In this document: piece by piece, positions 8,173 through 16,430 of the stretch
Layout: each line of letters starts with the position of its first letter
Numbering within the stretch: the first letter of the stretch is position 1
Program-made: the position numbers and the translations under genes
The notes under the pieces: generated by a model
Database searches by the model: none
The model's input: the letters and a program-made list of their open reading frames with translations, nothing else
What the model was told of the DNA's origin: nothing
Assembly (NCBI RefSeq): GCF_000299415.1
Contig: NZ_AMPG01000002.1
Coordinates: forward strand, 372,001 to 436,000
Direction of reading: 5' to 3'
Origin: Candidatus Microthrix parvicella Bio17-1
Lineage (GTDB): Bacteria; Actinomycetota; Acidimicrobiia; Acidimicrobiales; Microtrichaceae
DNA: 64,000 nucleotides

Positions 8173-9171
8173 ATGGCCCTCCGTCGATCCCAGCCCGGCT
8201 CGCCCCCTGAGGGGGGTGCGACCGCCGGCGCCGAACGCATGACCACCGCAGGTGGCGGCGCGCCGGTGGCCAGCACGCAGGAGGTGTTGCGTCGGCTGGA
8301 GCTGAACGTCAACCGCCGTCTCGACGGCATCCTGCACGGCGAGTATCGAGGCCTGGTGCCCGGCCACGGGTCGGAGCCCGGCGAGACGCGCATCTATGCC
8401 CCCGGCGACGACACCCGGCGCATCGACTGGAACGTCACCGCCCGTATGCAGACACCCCACATTCGTGAGGCCGTCGCCGATCGGGAGTTGGAGGCCTGGC
8501 TCTGCGTCGACCTCTCCCCCAGCCTGGACTTCGGCACGCACACCTGGGAGAAACGCGACCTGGCACTGGCCACCGCCGCCGGCATCGGGTTTCTCTCAGC
8601 ACGGTCGGGCAACAGGGTGGGCGCCGTCCTCAACCTGGGCTCCGAACTGGCCGTGGTACCGGCCAAACAAGGCCGACGTCATCTTCAGGCCATCTTGGGT
8701 CGCATTCAGACCGCTCCCCGAGCCACCAGGGGCGACGTCGGCCTCGGTGAGACCCTCGACCGGCTCGGCCGGGTGGCCCGCCGCCGCGGCCTGGCCGCGA
8801 TCATCTCGGACTTCCTCGACCCGATCGACTCCTGGCGACAGCCGCTGGCCACCGTCGGCCTCCGCCATCAGGTATTGGCTGCCGAGGTGCTCGACCCCCG
8901 AGAGGTTGACCTGCCGCCGCTGGGTTACGTCGAGCTGACCGACCCGGAGACCGGCCGCACCCGTGAGGTGCACGTCACCAAGGCCGTGCAGGCCCGCTTT
9001 GCCGAGGCTGCCATCGAGCAGCGGGCCGGCATCGGCGCCGCCATCAGGTCCACCGGTGCCGACCACATGGTGGTGCGCACCGACGGTGACTGGCTGCTCG
9101 AGCTGGTGCGGTTCGTGGCCAAGCGACGCCACCGGGCGGCCAACCTCGGCGCCGCACGGGTGGCGCCGTGA
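8173..9171 (+). CDS. DUF58 domain-containing protein
   Basis: Partner of MoxR ATPases with a degenerate von Willebrand A fold; biochemical role unknown. The hallmark YAPGDDTRRIDWNVTAR is at about 75-91, followed by a VDLSPSLDFG strand that resembles a MIDAS start (112-121). The chosen ATG is four bases after the moxR stop; an ATG at 8239 or an overlapping one at 8122 are possible. 332 residues. No membrane helix seen, unlike some DUF58 proteins. Operon position between MoxR and VWA genes is the standard arrangement. Confidence 0.93.
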   Translation: MALRRSQPGSPPEGGATAGAERMTTAGGGAPVASTQEVLRRLELNVNRRLDGILHGEYRGLVPGHGSEPGETRIYAPGDDTRRIDWNVTARMQTPHIREAVADRELEAWLCVDLSPSLDFGTHTWEKRDLALATAAGIGFLSARSGNRVGAVLNLGSELAVVPAKQGRRHLQAILGRIQTAPRATRGDVGLGETLDRLGRVARRRGLAAIISDFLDPIDSWRQPLATVGLRHQVLAAEVLDPREVDLPPLGYVELTDPETGRTREVHVTKAVQARFAEAAIEQRAGIGAAIRSTGADHMVVRTDGDWLLELVRFVAKRRHRAANLGAARVAP

Positions 9172-9259
9172 GTCGCGACACCCCCGCCCCTGCCAGCCGC
9201 ACGGCGCACTCGAACACATTCGCCGGTGATGTCATTTCCGTACTGAGGAGTTTCCAGCT

Positions 9260-10234
9260 GTGAGCAACTTTCTAAGCCCCGGGTGGCTTTTCGCCGAGCT
9301 GATCGTGCTGGCACTCGCCGTCGCCTACGTGGCCTGGTCGCTGGTGGGCAAACAGCGCTTCGCGGTTCGCTACTCCAACGTGGAACTCTTGGACAAGGTG
9401 GCCCCGAAGCGTGCGGGCTGGCGACGCCACGTGGTGTCTGGGCTGTTCCTGGTGGCGCTCGCATTGATGGTGGTCGCCCTGGCGCGCCCCCAAACCGACG
9501 TGACCGTCCCCACCGAGAAGGCCACGTTGATGCTGGCGATCGACACGTCCCTGTCGATGGAGGCGACCGACGTCGACCCAAACCGCCTCAAGGCGGCCCA
9601 GGCCGCCGCGGTGAGCTTCATCGACAACCTGCCCGACAAGTTCAATGTGGGCCTGGTGGAGTTCTCCGGATCGGCCCAGGTCCTGGTGCCCCCCACCACC
9701 GATCACTCCAGGGTGCAACGCTCCATCGGCAAGCTGAAGCTGGACGAAGGCACCGCCATCGGTGACGCCGTTGACGTCAGCCTGAAGTCGATCAACGACT
9801 TCACCGCCGATGCAGAGACCTCCGGCGATGCGGCGCCCGCTGCGGTGATCGTGCTCTCCGACGGTGAGACGACCGTCGGTCGGCCCACTCTGGAGGCCAT
9901 CCCCGTGGCCAAGGAGGCCGGGGTGCCGGTCTGGACCATCTCATTCGGCACGCCCGAGGGTGTCATCACCATTCCCGGCGAGTTCGGCGGTGAGCAGTCG
10001 ATCCCCGTGCCGGTGGCGCCGGAGCCGCTCAAGGCCCTGGCCGAGGGCACCGGTGGGAAGGCCTTCACCGCCGAGTCGGCCGGTCAGCTCAACAAGGTGT
10101 ACGAGGAGCTCGGTTCGGCCATTGGCCAGGACACCGAGCTGGCGGAGATCGGTTGGCGCTGGACGCTCGGTGGCTTCGCTCTTCTGCTCGTGGCGGGCGG
10201 CCTGTCCACCTGGTGGTTCCGTCGCATGATCTGA
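9260..10234 (+). CDS. Membrane-anchored von Willebrand factor A protein (BatA-like)
   Basis: Metal-binding adhesion-fold protein of the BatA/BatB group that works with MoxR and DUF58. It has two N-terminal membrane helices (about 11-29 and 57-75), a VWA domain with a complete MIDAS motif DTSLS at 95-99 and LSDGETT near 205, and a final membrane helix before the WWFRRMI end. 324 residues, GTG start preceded by CTGAGGAG. The 88-base gap from the DUF58 gene is longer than elsewhere in the operon but still compatible with one transcript. Transcription converges with the membrane protein gene at 10425. Confidence 0.92.
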   Translation: MSNFLSPGWLFAELIVLALAVAYVAWSLVGKQRFAVRYSNVELLDKVAPKRAGWRRHVVSGLFLVALALMVVALARPQTDVTVPTEKATLMLAIDTSLSMEATDVDPNRLKAAQAAAVSFIDNLPDKFNVGLVEFSGSAQVLVPPTTDHSRVQRSIGKLKLDEGTAIGDAVDVSLKSINDFTADAETSGDAAPAAVIVLSDGETTVGRPTLEAIPVAKEAGVPVWTISFGTPEGVITIPGEFGGEQSIPVPVAPEPLKALAEGTGGKAFTAESAGQLNKVYEELGSAIGQDTELAEIGWRWTLGGFALLLVAGGLSTWWFRRMI

Positions 10235-10290
10235 CCCTTCGGCGGCCGGTGCCGCCGTGGCGAACCCAACAGGTGCAGCAGACGCTGCCC

Positions 10291-10446
10291 ACTCTGCCTG
10301 CTGGGACCACTCTGCCTGCTGGGACCACTCTGCCTGCTGGGACCACTCTGCCTGCTGGGACCACTCAGCCCTCTGGCTTGGGGACCACTCTGCCTGCTGG
10401 GACCACTCTGCCTGCTGGGACCACTCAGCCCTCTGGCTTGGGGACC
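10291..10446. repeat. Minisatellite: 18-bp unit in A4-B-A2-B arrangement
   Basis: Unit A is ACTCTGCCTGCTGGGACC, present at 10291-10362 as four perfect copies and 10387-10422 as two. Unit B is a 24-base variant starting ACTCAGCCC at 10363-10386 and 10423-10446. On the minus strand unit B encodes VPKPEG followed by a stop codon, and the rightmost B supplies the C-terminus of the membrane protein gene ending at 10425. The array therefore lies over the tail and 3' flank of that gene, between two convergent genes. It has no unique spacers, so it is not a CRISPR array. Confidence 0.95.
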
Positions 10447-12449
10447 ACGACCGGCCGATCGATCAGCCGCTGATACTCGGTCTCGTCGATCTTCAGAATC
10501 TTGAGGTACCGCTCGCCGGCAAGTGGCGGCTTGCCCGATGCAAGCTCGTAGGCCGCCAGCAGTTCGGGGTCAAACGGATCTGAGCTGTAGTAGCCCGCGG
10601 CGACAGCGGCCAGGAACGACCGGTCGTCGATCGGTGCCTCCCGAGTCTCGTCGCCTTCAGGCACGTTCTCAATGATCGCGTCCGCGAACCCCTCCCCGTA
10701 GCGAGCGATCAGCCGGTCTCGGCCATCCTCGGCCACCACCAGGTTCGGGTCGGCCCGAAACTGAGCGAGTAGTTCTTCTCGCAGCGCGGCGGCGACACGA
10801 TCGACATCCCATCGCTTCAGCAGACGTCCTGCGCGCTGCTCTGGATTGTTCGACGACTCGATCGCGTAGGTGGCGCCGGGGTCGATGTCCGAGAGCACAT
10901 CGGAGTCACCAAAGTTCTTCACGAGGAACGCCGACTGCACCTCGTGACCATCGACTGTGAGCGCCAGATCGAGCATTGGCGACACCACCAGGACCGCGCC
11001 GATGCCCGACTCCGTCAACGTGACCTTGCCATCACCGTCGGCTGCTTTGAGCATCAGGGCGCGCATCTCGGCCAGATCGCCGAAGATCGACTGCTCGCGA
11101 AATCTGTCGTCCTGACCTGGGTTGACCTTGGCCGCCACCACCGGGACCACGGCCAGCACCACCAGCCCGAACGCCCCAAGGCCTCGGAACAACGCAAGCC
11201 GCTGCGGTGCCCGCCGCCGTGTCCATCTGCCCGCCACATCGGTGGCCAGCCATCCGGCCACCACGACGAGGCCGAGCCCCACCACCGGGGTCCAGCGGTA
11301 GAAGTTGATCCGAAACTGCTCCAGCGAGTCGGGCACGTTCATCGTGTTGACGAACCCGGCAAACGCCAACCCCAACGTGACACCCAACCACACGCGGGCC
11401 CCGCGTGACCGGGGGCCTGCCCGGAGTGCCCCTGCCAGCAACACCACGACGGTGACTATGGCTCCAGCGATCACCAAGGTCGACGGCGGGGCCACCAGCC
11501 CGGATTGTTCCAACTCGGTGCGCACCAACAGCGTGGGCGCCGTCACCGCCCGCAGTGCCACCCCTGCGGCCACGTCGGCCGGAACCCGCGGTCCACCGCC
11601 ACCCGAGTAGCCCATCATGGCGGTGAGGTTGCCCGTGCCAAAGAACTGGTCGAGGAGCACAGGCAGCCACAGCACCACTCCAAGCACCGCCGCACCACCG
11701 CTCCACCGGGCGATCGACCAGCGCGTCGAGCGATCCGGGGCGCGAAGCACCGCAGCAAGCACCCCGCCCAGCGCAATCGCCACCAACACCGCCGCAGGTA
11801 ACACGATCGCCAGATGTTGTTGGGCCACCCACGACCCGTACGCGACGGTCACCGGCAACAGCCGGAAATCGCCTTGTGCCACCGCTGCCGCACCGGCAAA
11901 GAGCACCAGCAGGGGTAGGCCCCCCGCATTGGACGAAAGCGGGTCGATCAGCAGGGCACCCCCCGAAACCGACAACACCCCGGCGAGTGCCATCGCACCG
12001 ATTGCACCTGGCATCGGGCCTGCACGCCGAAAAACCATCCAGGCGGTCACCAGCACGGCCGAGAAATACAGCGCCGACATCGCCAGGATGGTGCCCAGCG
12101 CGGGACCGAGCACCCGTTGGGGCACCGCCAACCAATAAAACTCGATCGGCCCGGGATGAGCGATCACCTTCGCCCCGTACAGGTGGCTGGTGGACGGCTG
12201 GCCCACCAACGGAAAATCCCCTCGGGAGGCCTCCTGCGCGCGCAGGCTGATCAGTGCGTCGTCCCCGAGCGGGTACCAATCCGCCCGAATTGCGCGACCG
12301 ACGCTGAGCACAAAAGGCGCCATCATCACCAACACGAGGACGCCGGCCACCCACCGCTCCCGAGCCTTCAGATCCCTGAGGCGGTAGGGCGGCCGTTGCG
12401 ATGGGGCGCTGGGCATCGGTGCTGCCGACGCCGGTGATGTAACGGTCAT
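10425..12449 (-). CDS. Polytopic membrane protein, GT-C glycosyltransferase-like
   Basis: A 674-residue protein with about ten to twelve hydrophobic segments in its first 440 residues and a soluble C-terminal domain of about 220 residues. The region after the first helix reads YPLGDDALISLRAQE, with acidic residues in the first external loop as in GT-C enzymes that use polyprenyl-phosphate sugars. I recognise no specific family. Its start overlaps the stop of the GT2 gene upstream by four bases (ATGA), and that GT2 could make the lipid-linked donor, which supports a role in surface glycan or lipid glycosylation. The C-terminal residues are encoded by a tandem repeat unit. Confidence 0.75.
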   Translation of the reverse strand: MTVTSPASAAPMPSAPSQRPPYRLRDLKARERWVAGVLVLVMMAPFVLSVGRAIRADWYPLGDDALISLRAQEASRGDFPLVGQPSTSHLYGAKVIAHPGPIEFYWLAVPQRVLGPALGTILAMSALYFSAVLVTAWMVFRRAGPMPGAIGAMALAGVLSVSGGALLIDPLSSNAGGLPLLVLFAGAAAVAQGDFRLLPVTVAYGSWVAQQHLAIVLPAAVLVAIALGGVLAAVLRAPDRSTRWSIARWSGGAAVLGVVLWLPVLLDQFFGTGNLTAMMGYSGGGGPRVPADVAAGVALRAVTAPTLLVRTELEQSGLVAPPSTLVIAGAIVTVVVLLAGALRAGPRSRGARVWLGVTLGLAFAGFVNTMNVPDSLEQFRINFYRWTPVVGLGLVVVAGWLATDVAGRWTRRRAPQRLALFRGLGAFGLVVLAVVPVVAAKVNPGQDDRFREQSIFGDLAEMRALMLKAADGDGKVTLTESGIGAVLVVSPMLDLALTVDGHEVQSAFLVKNFGDSDVLSDIDPGATYAIESSNNPEQRAGRLLKRWDVDRVAAALREELLAQFRADPNLVVAEDGRDRLIARYGEGFADAIIENVPEGDETREAPIDDRSFLAAVAAGYYSSDPFDPELLAAYELASGKPPLAGERYLKILKIDETEYQRLIDRPVVVPKPEG

Positions 12450-13420
12450 TCGTCCTCGAGCTGGGCGAGACGACGGTCTCCACCAACCGGAACCTCACGG
12501 CCTGGAGGCGGGCGCTTCCGCCGTGCGTTCCCGTAGGAGATCAGTTCACCGAGCAACCCGAACGACAACAACTGCACCGCCACAACACACAACAACACGC
12601 CGGTGACCAGGGCCGGGCGGGTGCCGATGGTGGCTCCAGAGAGTCGCTCGATCAGCATCCAGGTCAGCAGCCCCCCGCCCAACATGCCCGACAGCAACCC
12701 CAGGCCACCGAACAGGTGGAAGGGCCGACCGGTGTACTGGGTGAGGAACTTCACGGTGAGCAGGTCCATCATGCCTCGCCAAAAGCGGTTGAGGCCGAAC
12801 TTGGTGGTGCCGTGCAACCGGCTCCGGTGTGTCACCGGCACCTCTCCGACCGCGAAGCCCGACCAGGCCGCCAGCACCGGCAGGTACCGGTGCAACTCAC
12901 CGTGCACCGTAAGTGCCGTGGCCACTTCAGAACGCATCATTTTGAACCCGCTGTTCATGTCTGCGGCATCGATGCCCGTCGCGGCCCGGGTAACCCGGTT
13001 GTACACCCGGGAGGTCGACCGCTTCACCAGCCGATCCCTTCGGTTGGCCGAACGGCTGCCGGTCACCATGTCGAGACCACCGTCGACCGCCGCCAGCATG
13101 GTCGGCAACTCGGCGGGATCGTCCTGTCCGTCGGCGTCCATCAGCACCACCACCTCGCCTCGGGCACGGGCCAGCCCGGAGTCCAGCGCCGCCGACTTAC
13201 CCAGGTTGGAGCCCAGCCGCACCTGACGTAGGCCCGCCAGCTCTTCGCCCAATCGGTCCAGCACGTCGCGGGTGCCGTCCGTTGAACCATCGTCGACCAC
13301 CAGGATCTCCCAGGACAGCCCCAGCGAGTCGAGGACGCCGCGCAACTCGGACAGTACGTCGGGAAGGTTGTCGGCTTCGTTGTACGCCGGCATGACCACG
13401 GAAAGTGCCGGCACGTTCAT
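12446..13420 (-). CDS. Family 2 glycosyltransferase, polyprenyl-phosphate type
   Basis: GT-A fold transferase related to dolichyl-phosphate mannose synthase and ArnC. SVVMPAYNE opens the domain, DDGSTDGT is at 43-50 and the metal-binding DAD is at 95-97, followed by a GSRSANRRD block. Two membrane helices near 235-300 anchor the C-terminus, as in the GtrB/ArnC group. 324 residues from the ATG at 13420; the frame stays open upstream but there the sequence looks non-coding. Overlaps the downstream membrane protein gene, so the two probably form a donor-synthase / transferase pair. Confidence 0.9.
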   Translation of the reverse strand: MNVPALSVVMPAYNEADNLPDVLSELRGVLDSLGLSWEILVVDDGSTDGTRDVLDRLGEELAGLRQVRLGSNLGKSAALDSGLARARGEVVVLMDADGQDDPAELPTMLAAVDGGLDMVTGSRSANRRDRLVKRSTSRVYNRVTRAATGIDAADMNSGFKMMRSEVATALTVHGELHRYLPVLAAWSGFAVGEVPVTHRSRLHGTTKFGLNRFWRGMMDLLTVKFLTQYTGRPFHLFGGLGLLSGMLGGGLLTWMLIERLSGATIGTRPALVTGVLLCVVAVQLLSFGLLGELISYGNARRKRPPPGREVPVGGDRRLAQLEDE

Positions 13421-13579
13421 GACCAAGAGACTACCCAAGGGTGGCCGTCCCCTTCGGCGGATCCTTTGCCCCATGGGCTCCCACGTTCTGGAGGGGCAGA
13501 TCCACAGCGGTGCGTCCATCTTGATGCGGGTGCCCGGGTTGAGCTTGTGCTGGGGCTTGATCGGCACCACGCTGGAGGC

Positions 13580-14542
13580 GTGTCCGCCCCCGACCCACGA
13601 CGTCTGCCCCGTTGGTCGGTGCCGGCGCTGGGCGGTGCCATCGCAGTTTTGGCGATCATCTTCGTGATTCGCTCGCTGAGTCGCGATTGGGACCGCATCT
13701 CCGACGCGTTCTCCACCATGGCGATCGCACCGGCGCTGTTCGCAGCAGCGTTGGCGACCGCGTCCATGACCCTCATCGGGATGCTGTGGGGGCTGGTCCT
13801 CACCGAGCGGGGTGCCCCGACGCCACCCTGGACGGCGGTTCGTTGGTACTACGTGGGCGAGCTTGGGAAGTACCTGCCGGGCGGGATTTGGCCGGTACTC
13901 GGTCGAGGTGAGTTGGCGCGCCGTTCGGGAGCGCCCGCAGGAACCGCGTACGGCTCCACCATCATCTCGTTGCTCTACCTCTATGGCGCCGCCGTGCTCA
14001 CCGTTGCTGGCGGCGCCCCATGGCTGGACCGGCTACCGCCATGGGCCCGCGTCACCGTGATCGTCGGTGGTGCCACGGTCATCATCTGTCTGCACCCCAC
14101 CATCGGCGCGTGGGTGCTGGGCAAGATCGAATCCTTGTCCGGACGGCAGCTGAAGATCGCCTCGCCACCGTGGGGACGGGCGCTGAGATTGGTGGTGGCC
14201 TACGTCCCGGCGTGGTTGGGAATCGGCTCGGTCAGTTGGGCCCTGGCCGTGGCGTTGGGCTTTGACATCTCTCCGGTGGGCATCGTCGGCGCCACGGTGG
14301 CGGCATGGCTTGCCGGCTTTCTGGCGATCCCGGTACCCGGCGGAGCCGGGGTTCGAGAAGCCACCTTCGTGCTGCTGTGTGGACTGCCACGGGCCGAGGC
14401 CGCCGCCATCGCCGTCGCCGCCCGCGTCATCTTCGTTGTTGTGGATCTCGCCGGCTTCGGCATCTGCGCACCATCGGTGCGTCACCTCACCAAGTCGGCC
14501 GACCGAAGGTCGCAGGCAACCGATCGGAACGGGCGGGACTAA
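13580..14542 (+). CDS. Lysylphosphatidylglycerol synthase-type transmembrane (flippase-like) protein
   Basis: Integral membrane protein of the UPF0104/LPG_synthase_TM family, which includes MprF flippase domains. The family hallmark GELGKYLPGGIWPVLGR is at 93-109 and IPVPGGAGVREAT appears near residue 255. Roughly eight membrane helices in 320 residues. The GTG at 13580 has CTGGAGGC just ahead; the open frame upstream of it lacks coding character. It is divergent from the GT2 gene over 159 bases and overlaps the 3' end of the methyltransferase by four bases. Lipid substrate unknown. Confidence 0.88.
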   Translation: MSAPDPRRLPRWSVPALGGAIAVLAIIFVIRSLSRDWDRISDAFSTMAIAPALFAAALATASMTLIGMLWGLVLTERGAPTPPWTAVRWYYVGELGKYLPGGIWPVLGRGELARRSGAPAGTAYGSTIISLLYLYGAAVLTVAGGAPWLDRLPPWARVTVIVGGATVIICLHPTIGAWVLGKIESLSGRQLKIASPPWGRALRLVVAYVPAWLGIGSVSWALAVALGFDISPVGIVGATVAAWLAGFLAIPVPGGAGVREATFVLLCGLPRAEAAAIAVAARVIFVVVDLAGFGICAPSVRHLTKSADRRSQATDRNGRD

Positions 14543-15144
14543 CGACGCGGTTTGGCCACAGCCAGCAACCACGGGGTCACACGGGTGACCTCGACCGATT
14601 CGAAATGCGGCTCGAGCACCGCTCGTAGCCGTCTCGGCGTGAACTGCTGGAGGTGTTCCACATCGTTGCCCCAGCGGGCCAGGTTCTTACCGCGCACAAA
14701 GTTGCCGCCACGAAAGAACGGCTCATGGGGCACCGTGAGGATGCATCGGCCTCGGGTGATCCGAGCCAGTTCGGCCACTGCACGGTCCACGCTCGGGAGG
14801 TGTTCCAGCACCTCCTGGCACACCACCGTGTCGATCGAGCGATCTGGGAACGGCAGGGTGCCGATGTCACCCACCGACGCCGCCAGTCCCGGCACGGCCA
14901 CAGCGGCAAGCGCAACCTTGGCACGGCGATACTCCACCCCGATGGGCACGACGCCCTCGGGCACCACACGTGCCAGAGCCAGTCCCTCGCCGGTGCCAAT
15001 ATCGGCAAGCCGACCCGGCGTCGACCCGATCTCGGCTGTCACCCGGCCCAGCAATCGCCCGATCAACCGTCGGACCACCGGGTTGGAGGTCGTGTACTTC
15101 TGCTCGTCCTGGCCGGCCGCCTCAGGGTCCACCCCGGGCGCCAA
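14539..15144 (-). CDS. Class I SAM-dependent methyltransferase (Methyltransf_11 type)
   Basis: Small SAM-dependent methyltransferase of unknown substrate. Motif I is LADIGTGEG near residue 46-54, with VCQEVLEHLP at the motif-III position. 201 residues. The only in-frame start before an upstream stop is a TTG at 15144, so the true start is less certain than usual. Convergent with the flippase-like gene, four bases overlapping at the stops. The divergent upstream region contains a strong 18-base inverted repeat. Confidence 0.85.
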   Translation of the reverse strand: MAPGVDPEAAGQDEQKYTTSNPVVRRLIGRLLGRVTAEIGSTPGRLADIGTGEGLALARVVPEGVVPIGVEYRRAKVALAAVAVPGLAASVGDIGTLPFPDRSIDTVVCQEVLEHLPSVDRAVAELARITRGRCILTVPHEPFFRGGNFVRGKNLARWGNDVEHLQQFTPRRLRAVLEPHFESVEVTRVTPWLLAVAKPRR

Positions 15145-15201
15145 GCCGATGCTTCGGGTTTCGATGTCCGAACTCTACCGGCAGCCTCCGCCGCGCCCTG
15201 A

Positions 15202-15259
15202 GAATCGAGGTTCCCCCCTATCGTGCTTCTCCGGATGCAGAAGGGGGGAACCTCGATTC
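15202..15259. repeat. Perfect 18-bp inverted repeat in a divergent promoter region
   Basis: Arms GAATCGAGGTTCCCCCCT (15202-15219) and AGGGGGGAACCTCGATTC (15242-15259) are perfect complements around a 22-base loop. It lies between the methyltransferase start and the AbiEi/DUF559 gene start. There is no run of T after either arm, so a simple terminator is unlikely. It could be a palindromic repetitive element, a hairpin in a leader or an operator. Confidence 0.85.
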
Positions 15260-15338
15260 GACCCGCCACTCCATGAGCCCAAGTCCCCGGGACGCGACAC
15301 CCGGTGACGGCCCACGCCTACCGTCGTACCGTGGCTCC

Positions 15339-16265
15339 ATGTTCGACGAGGCCGCTGCCGCAGCGCTTGCAGCCCAACAGCACGGCCTCGCAACCCGGAC
15401 ACAACTGCTGGAGCTTGGCTTCACGAGGGGCATGCTCAACCAACGTTTCCGGTCGGGGCGTTGGACCCCGCTCGGTCGCAGCGTCGTGTCGTTTGGCCCC
15501 GCTCCACACGAACTCCGGGCTCGCACCATGGCGGCGCTGCTGGCCGTGCCAAACAGCGTGGCCAGCCACCGCACGGCCGGACTCCTGCACGAGCTGCCGG
15601 GCCTCTACATCAGCCGACCCGAGCAGCGGCGGTTGCTGCGGGGGCCAGTGGAGCTGTCCACCACCGGACGCAGCCGGGTTCGCCCATTCGATCTCCTAAT
15701 CCACGAGCGAACCACGATGCCCCGGTCGCTGTACCTGCACGGCATTCGGGTGACTACGGTGCCCCAGACGCTGATCGATCTGGGCGCCGCGCTTGAGCCG
15801 CGACTCCTCGATCGTGTGATCGACATGACCGTGGCCGCCAACCGCTGCCCGTTGGAGGCGCTGGAGCGGCTGCTCGACGAGTCCCCAGGTCAAGGCGTTG
15901 CCGGACGGGCAGCAGTGCACCGGATCGTCACCTCCCGTCACCTGCCGGGCGGATCGATGAGCGTCATGGAGCGCCTGTTCTGGGAGCGCATCCGTCCGTC
16001 GGGTCTCGCCATTCCAGAGCGACAGGTTCAGATGCCGTGGGGCGCCACCGTTGACCTGTTCTGGGTCGCCTGGCGGTTGATCGGCGAGCTGGACAGCCGC
16101 TCCTGGCACGAGCGACAGCGGGACCGGGAGCGCGATGCCCGCCGGGATGCCGAGGCCCTCAGTCGGGGATTCGCCACCTTTCGCATGACCTGGGAGATGA
16201 TCACCGACGAGGTTGAGCGCACGATCAGCCTCCTGGCATCCACGATGGAGCGGCGCACCGTCTGA
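15339..16265 (+). CDS. AbiEi-like N-terminus plus DUF559 (Vsr-like nuclease) protein
   Basis: A 308-residue protein of a type frequent in actinobacteria. Residues 5-60 resemble the winged-helix AbiEi antitoxin domain (LATRTQLLELGFTRGML). The C-terminal 100 residues match the DUF559 / very-short-patch-repair endonuclease pattern: a hydrophobic strand into LIGELDSRSWH, then DRERDARRDAEAL, then FRMTWEMI. The acidic pair in GELDS and the W-H are the likely active-site elements. No cognate AbiEii toxin gene is adjacent, so a toxin-antitoxin role is doubtful. Many genomes carry several dispersed copies of this gene type. Function unproven. Confidence 0.8.
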   Translation: MFDEAAAAALAAQQHGLATRTQLLELGFTRGMLNQRFRSGRWTPLGRSVVSFGPAPHELRARTMAALLAVPNSVASHRTAGLLHELPGLYISRPEQRRLLRGPVELSTTGRSRVRPFDLLIHERTTMPRSLYLHGIRVTTVPQTLIDLGAALEPRLLDRVIDMTVAANRCPLEALERLLDESPGQGVAGRAAVHRIVTSRHLPGGSMSVMERLFWERIRPSGLAIPERQVQMPWGATVDLFWVAWRLIGELDSRSWHERQRDRERDARRDAEALSRGFATFRMTWEMITDEVERTISLLASTMERRTV

Positions 16266-16304
16266 CGGCGCGGGAACGCCACGGCGGGCACGGCGGTCGA
16301 CGGG

Positions 16305-16316
16305 CCAACCGGTTGG
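16305..16316. terminator. Palindrome in the convergent gap after smc
   Basis: CCAACCGGTTGG is a perfect 12-base palindrome in the 165-base space between the convergent DUF559 gene and smc. It may help termination on either strand, but there is no T tract and no spacer loop, so the assignment is weak. Confidence 0.2.
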
Positions 16317-16430
16317 GTCGGCCGCTCGAAGCGAGGCGTGTTGCCAACGCGTGCCGGGCGCCGGGCAAGGTGGCGACGCGACATGATGGTCTCTGTCTCT
16401 CCACTCCGGGTGCCCTTGGATGGCCAGGCG

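Noticed and set aside
7239-8393. 384-codon minus-strand open frame
   Set aside because: Antisense to the MoxR gene, which has intact Walker motifs.
10291-10446. CRISPR array
   Set aside because: The repeats are directly adjacent and there are no unique spacers; it is a minisatellite.
15339-16265. AbiE-type toxin-antitoxin system
   Set aside because: No AbiEii nucleotidyltransferase gene is adjacent; the gene has a DUF559 C-terminus and stands alone.
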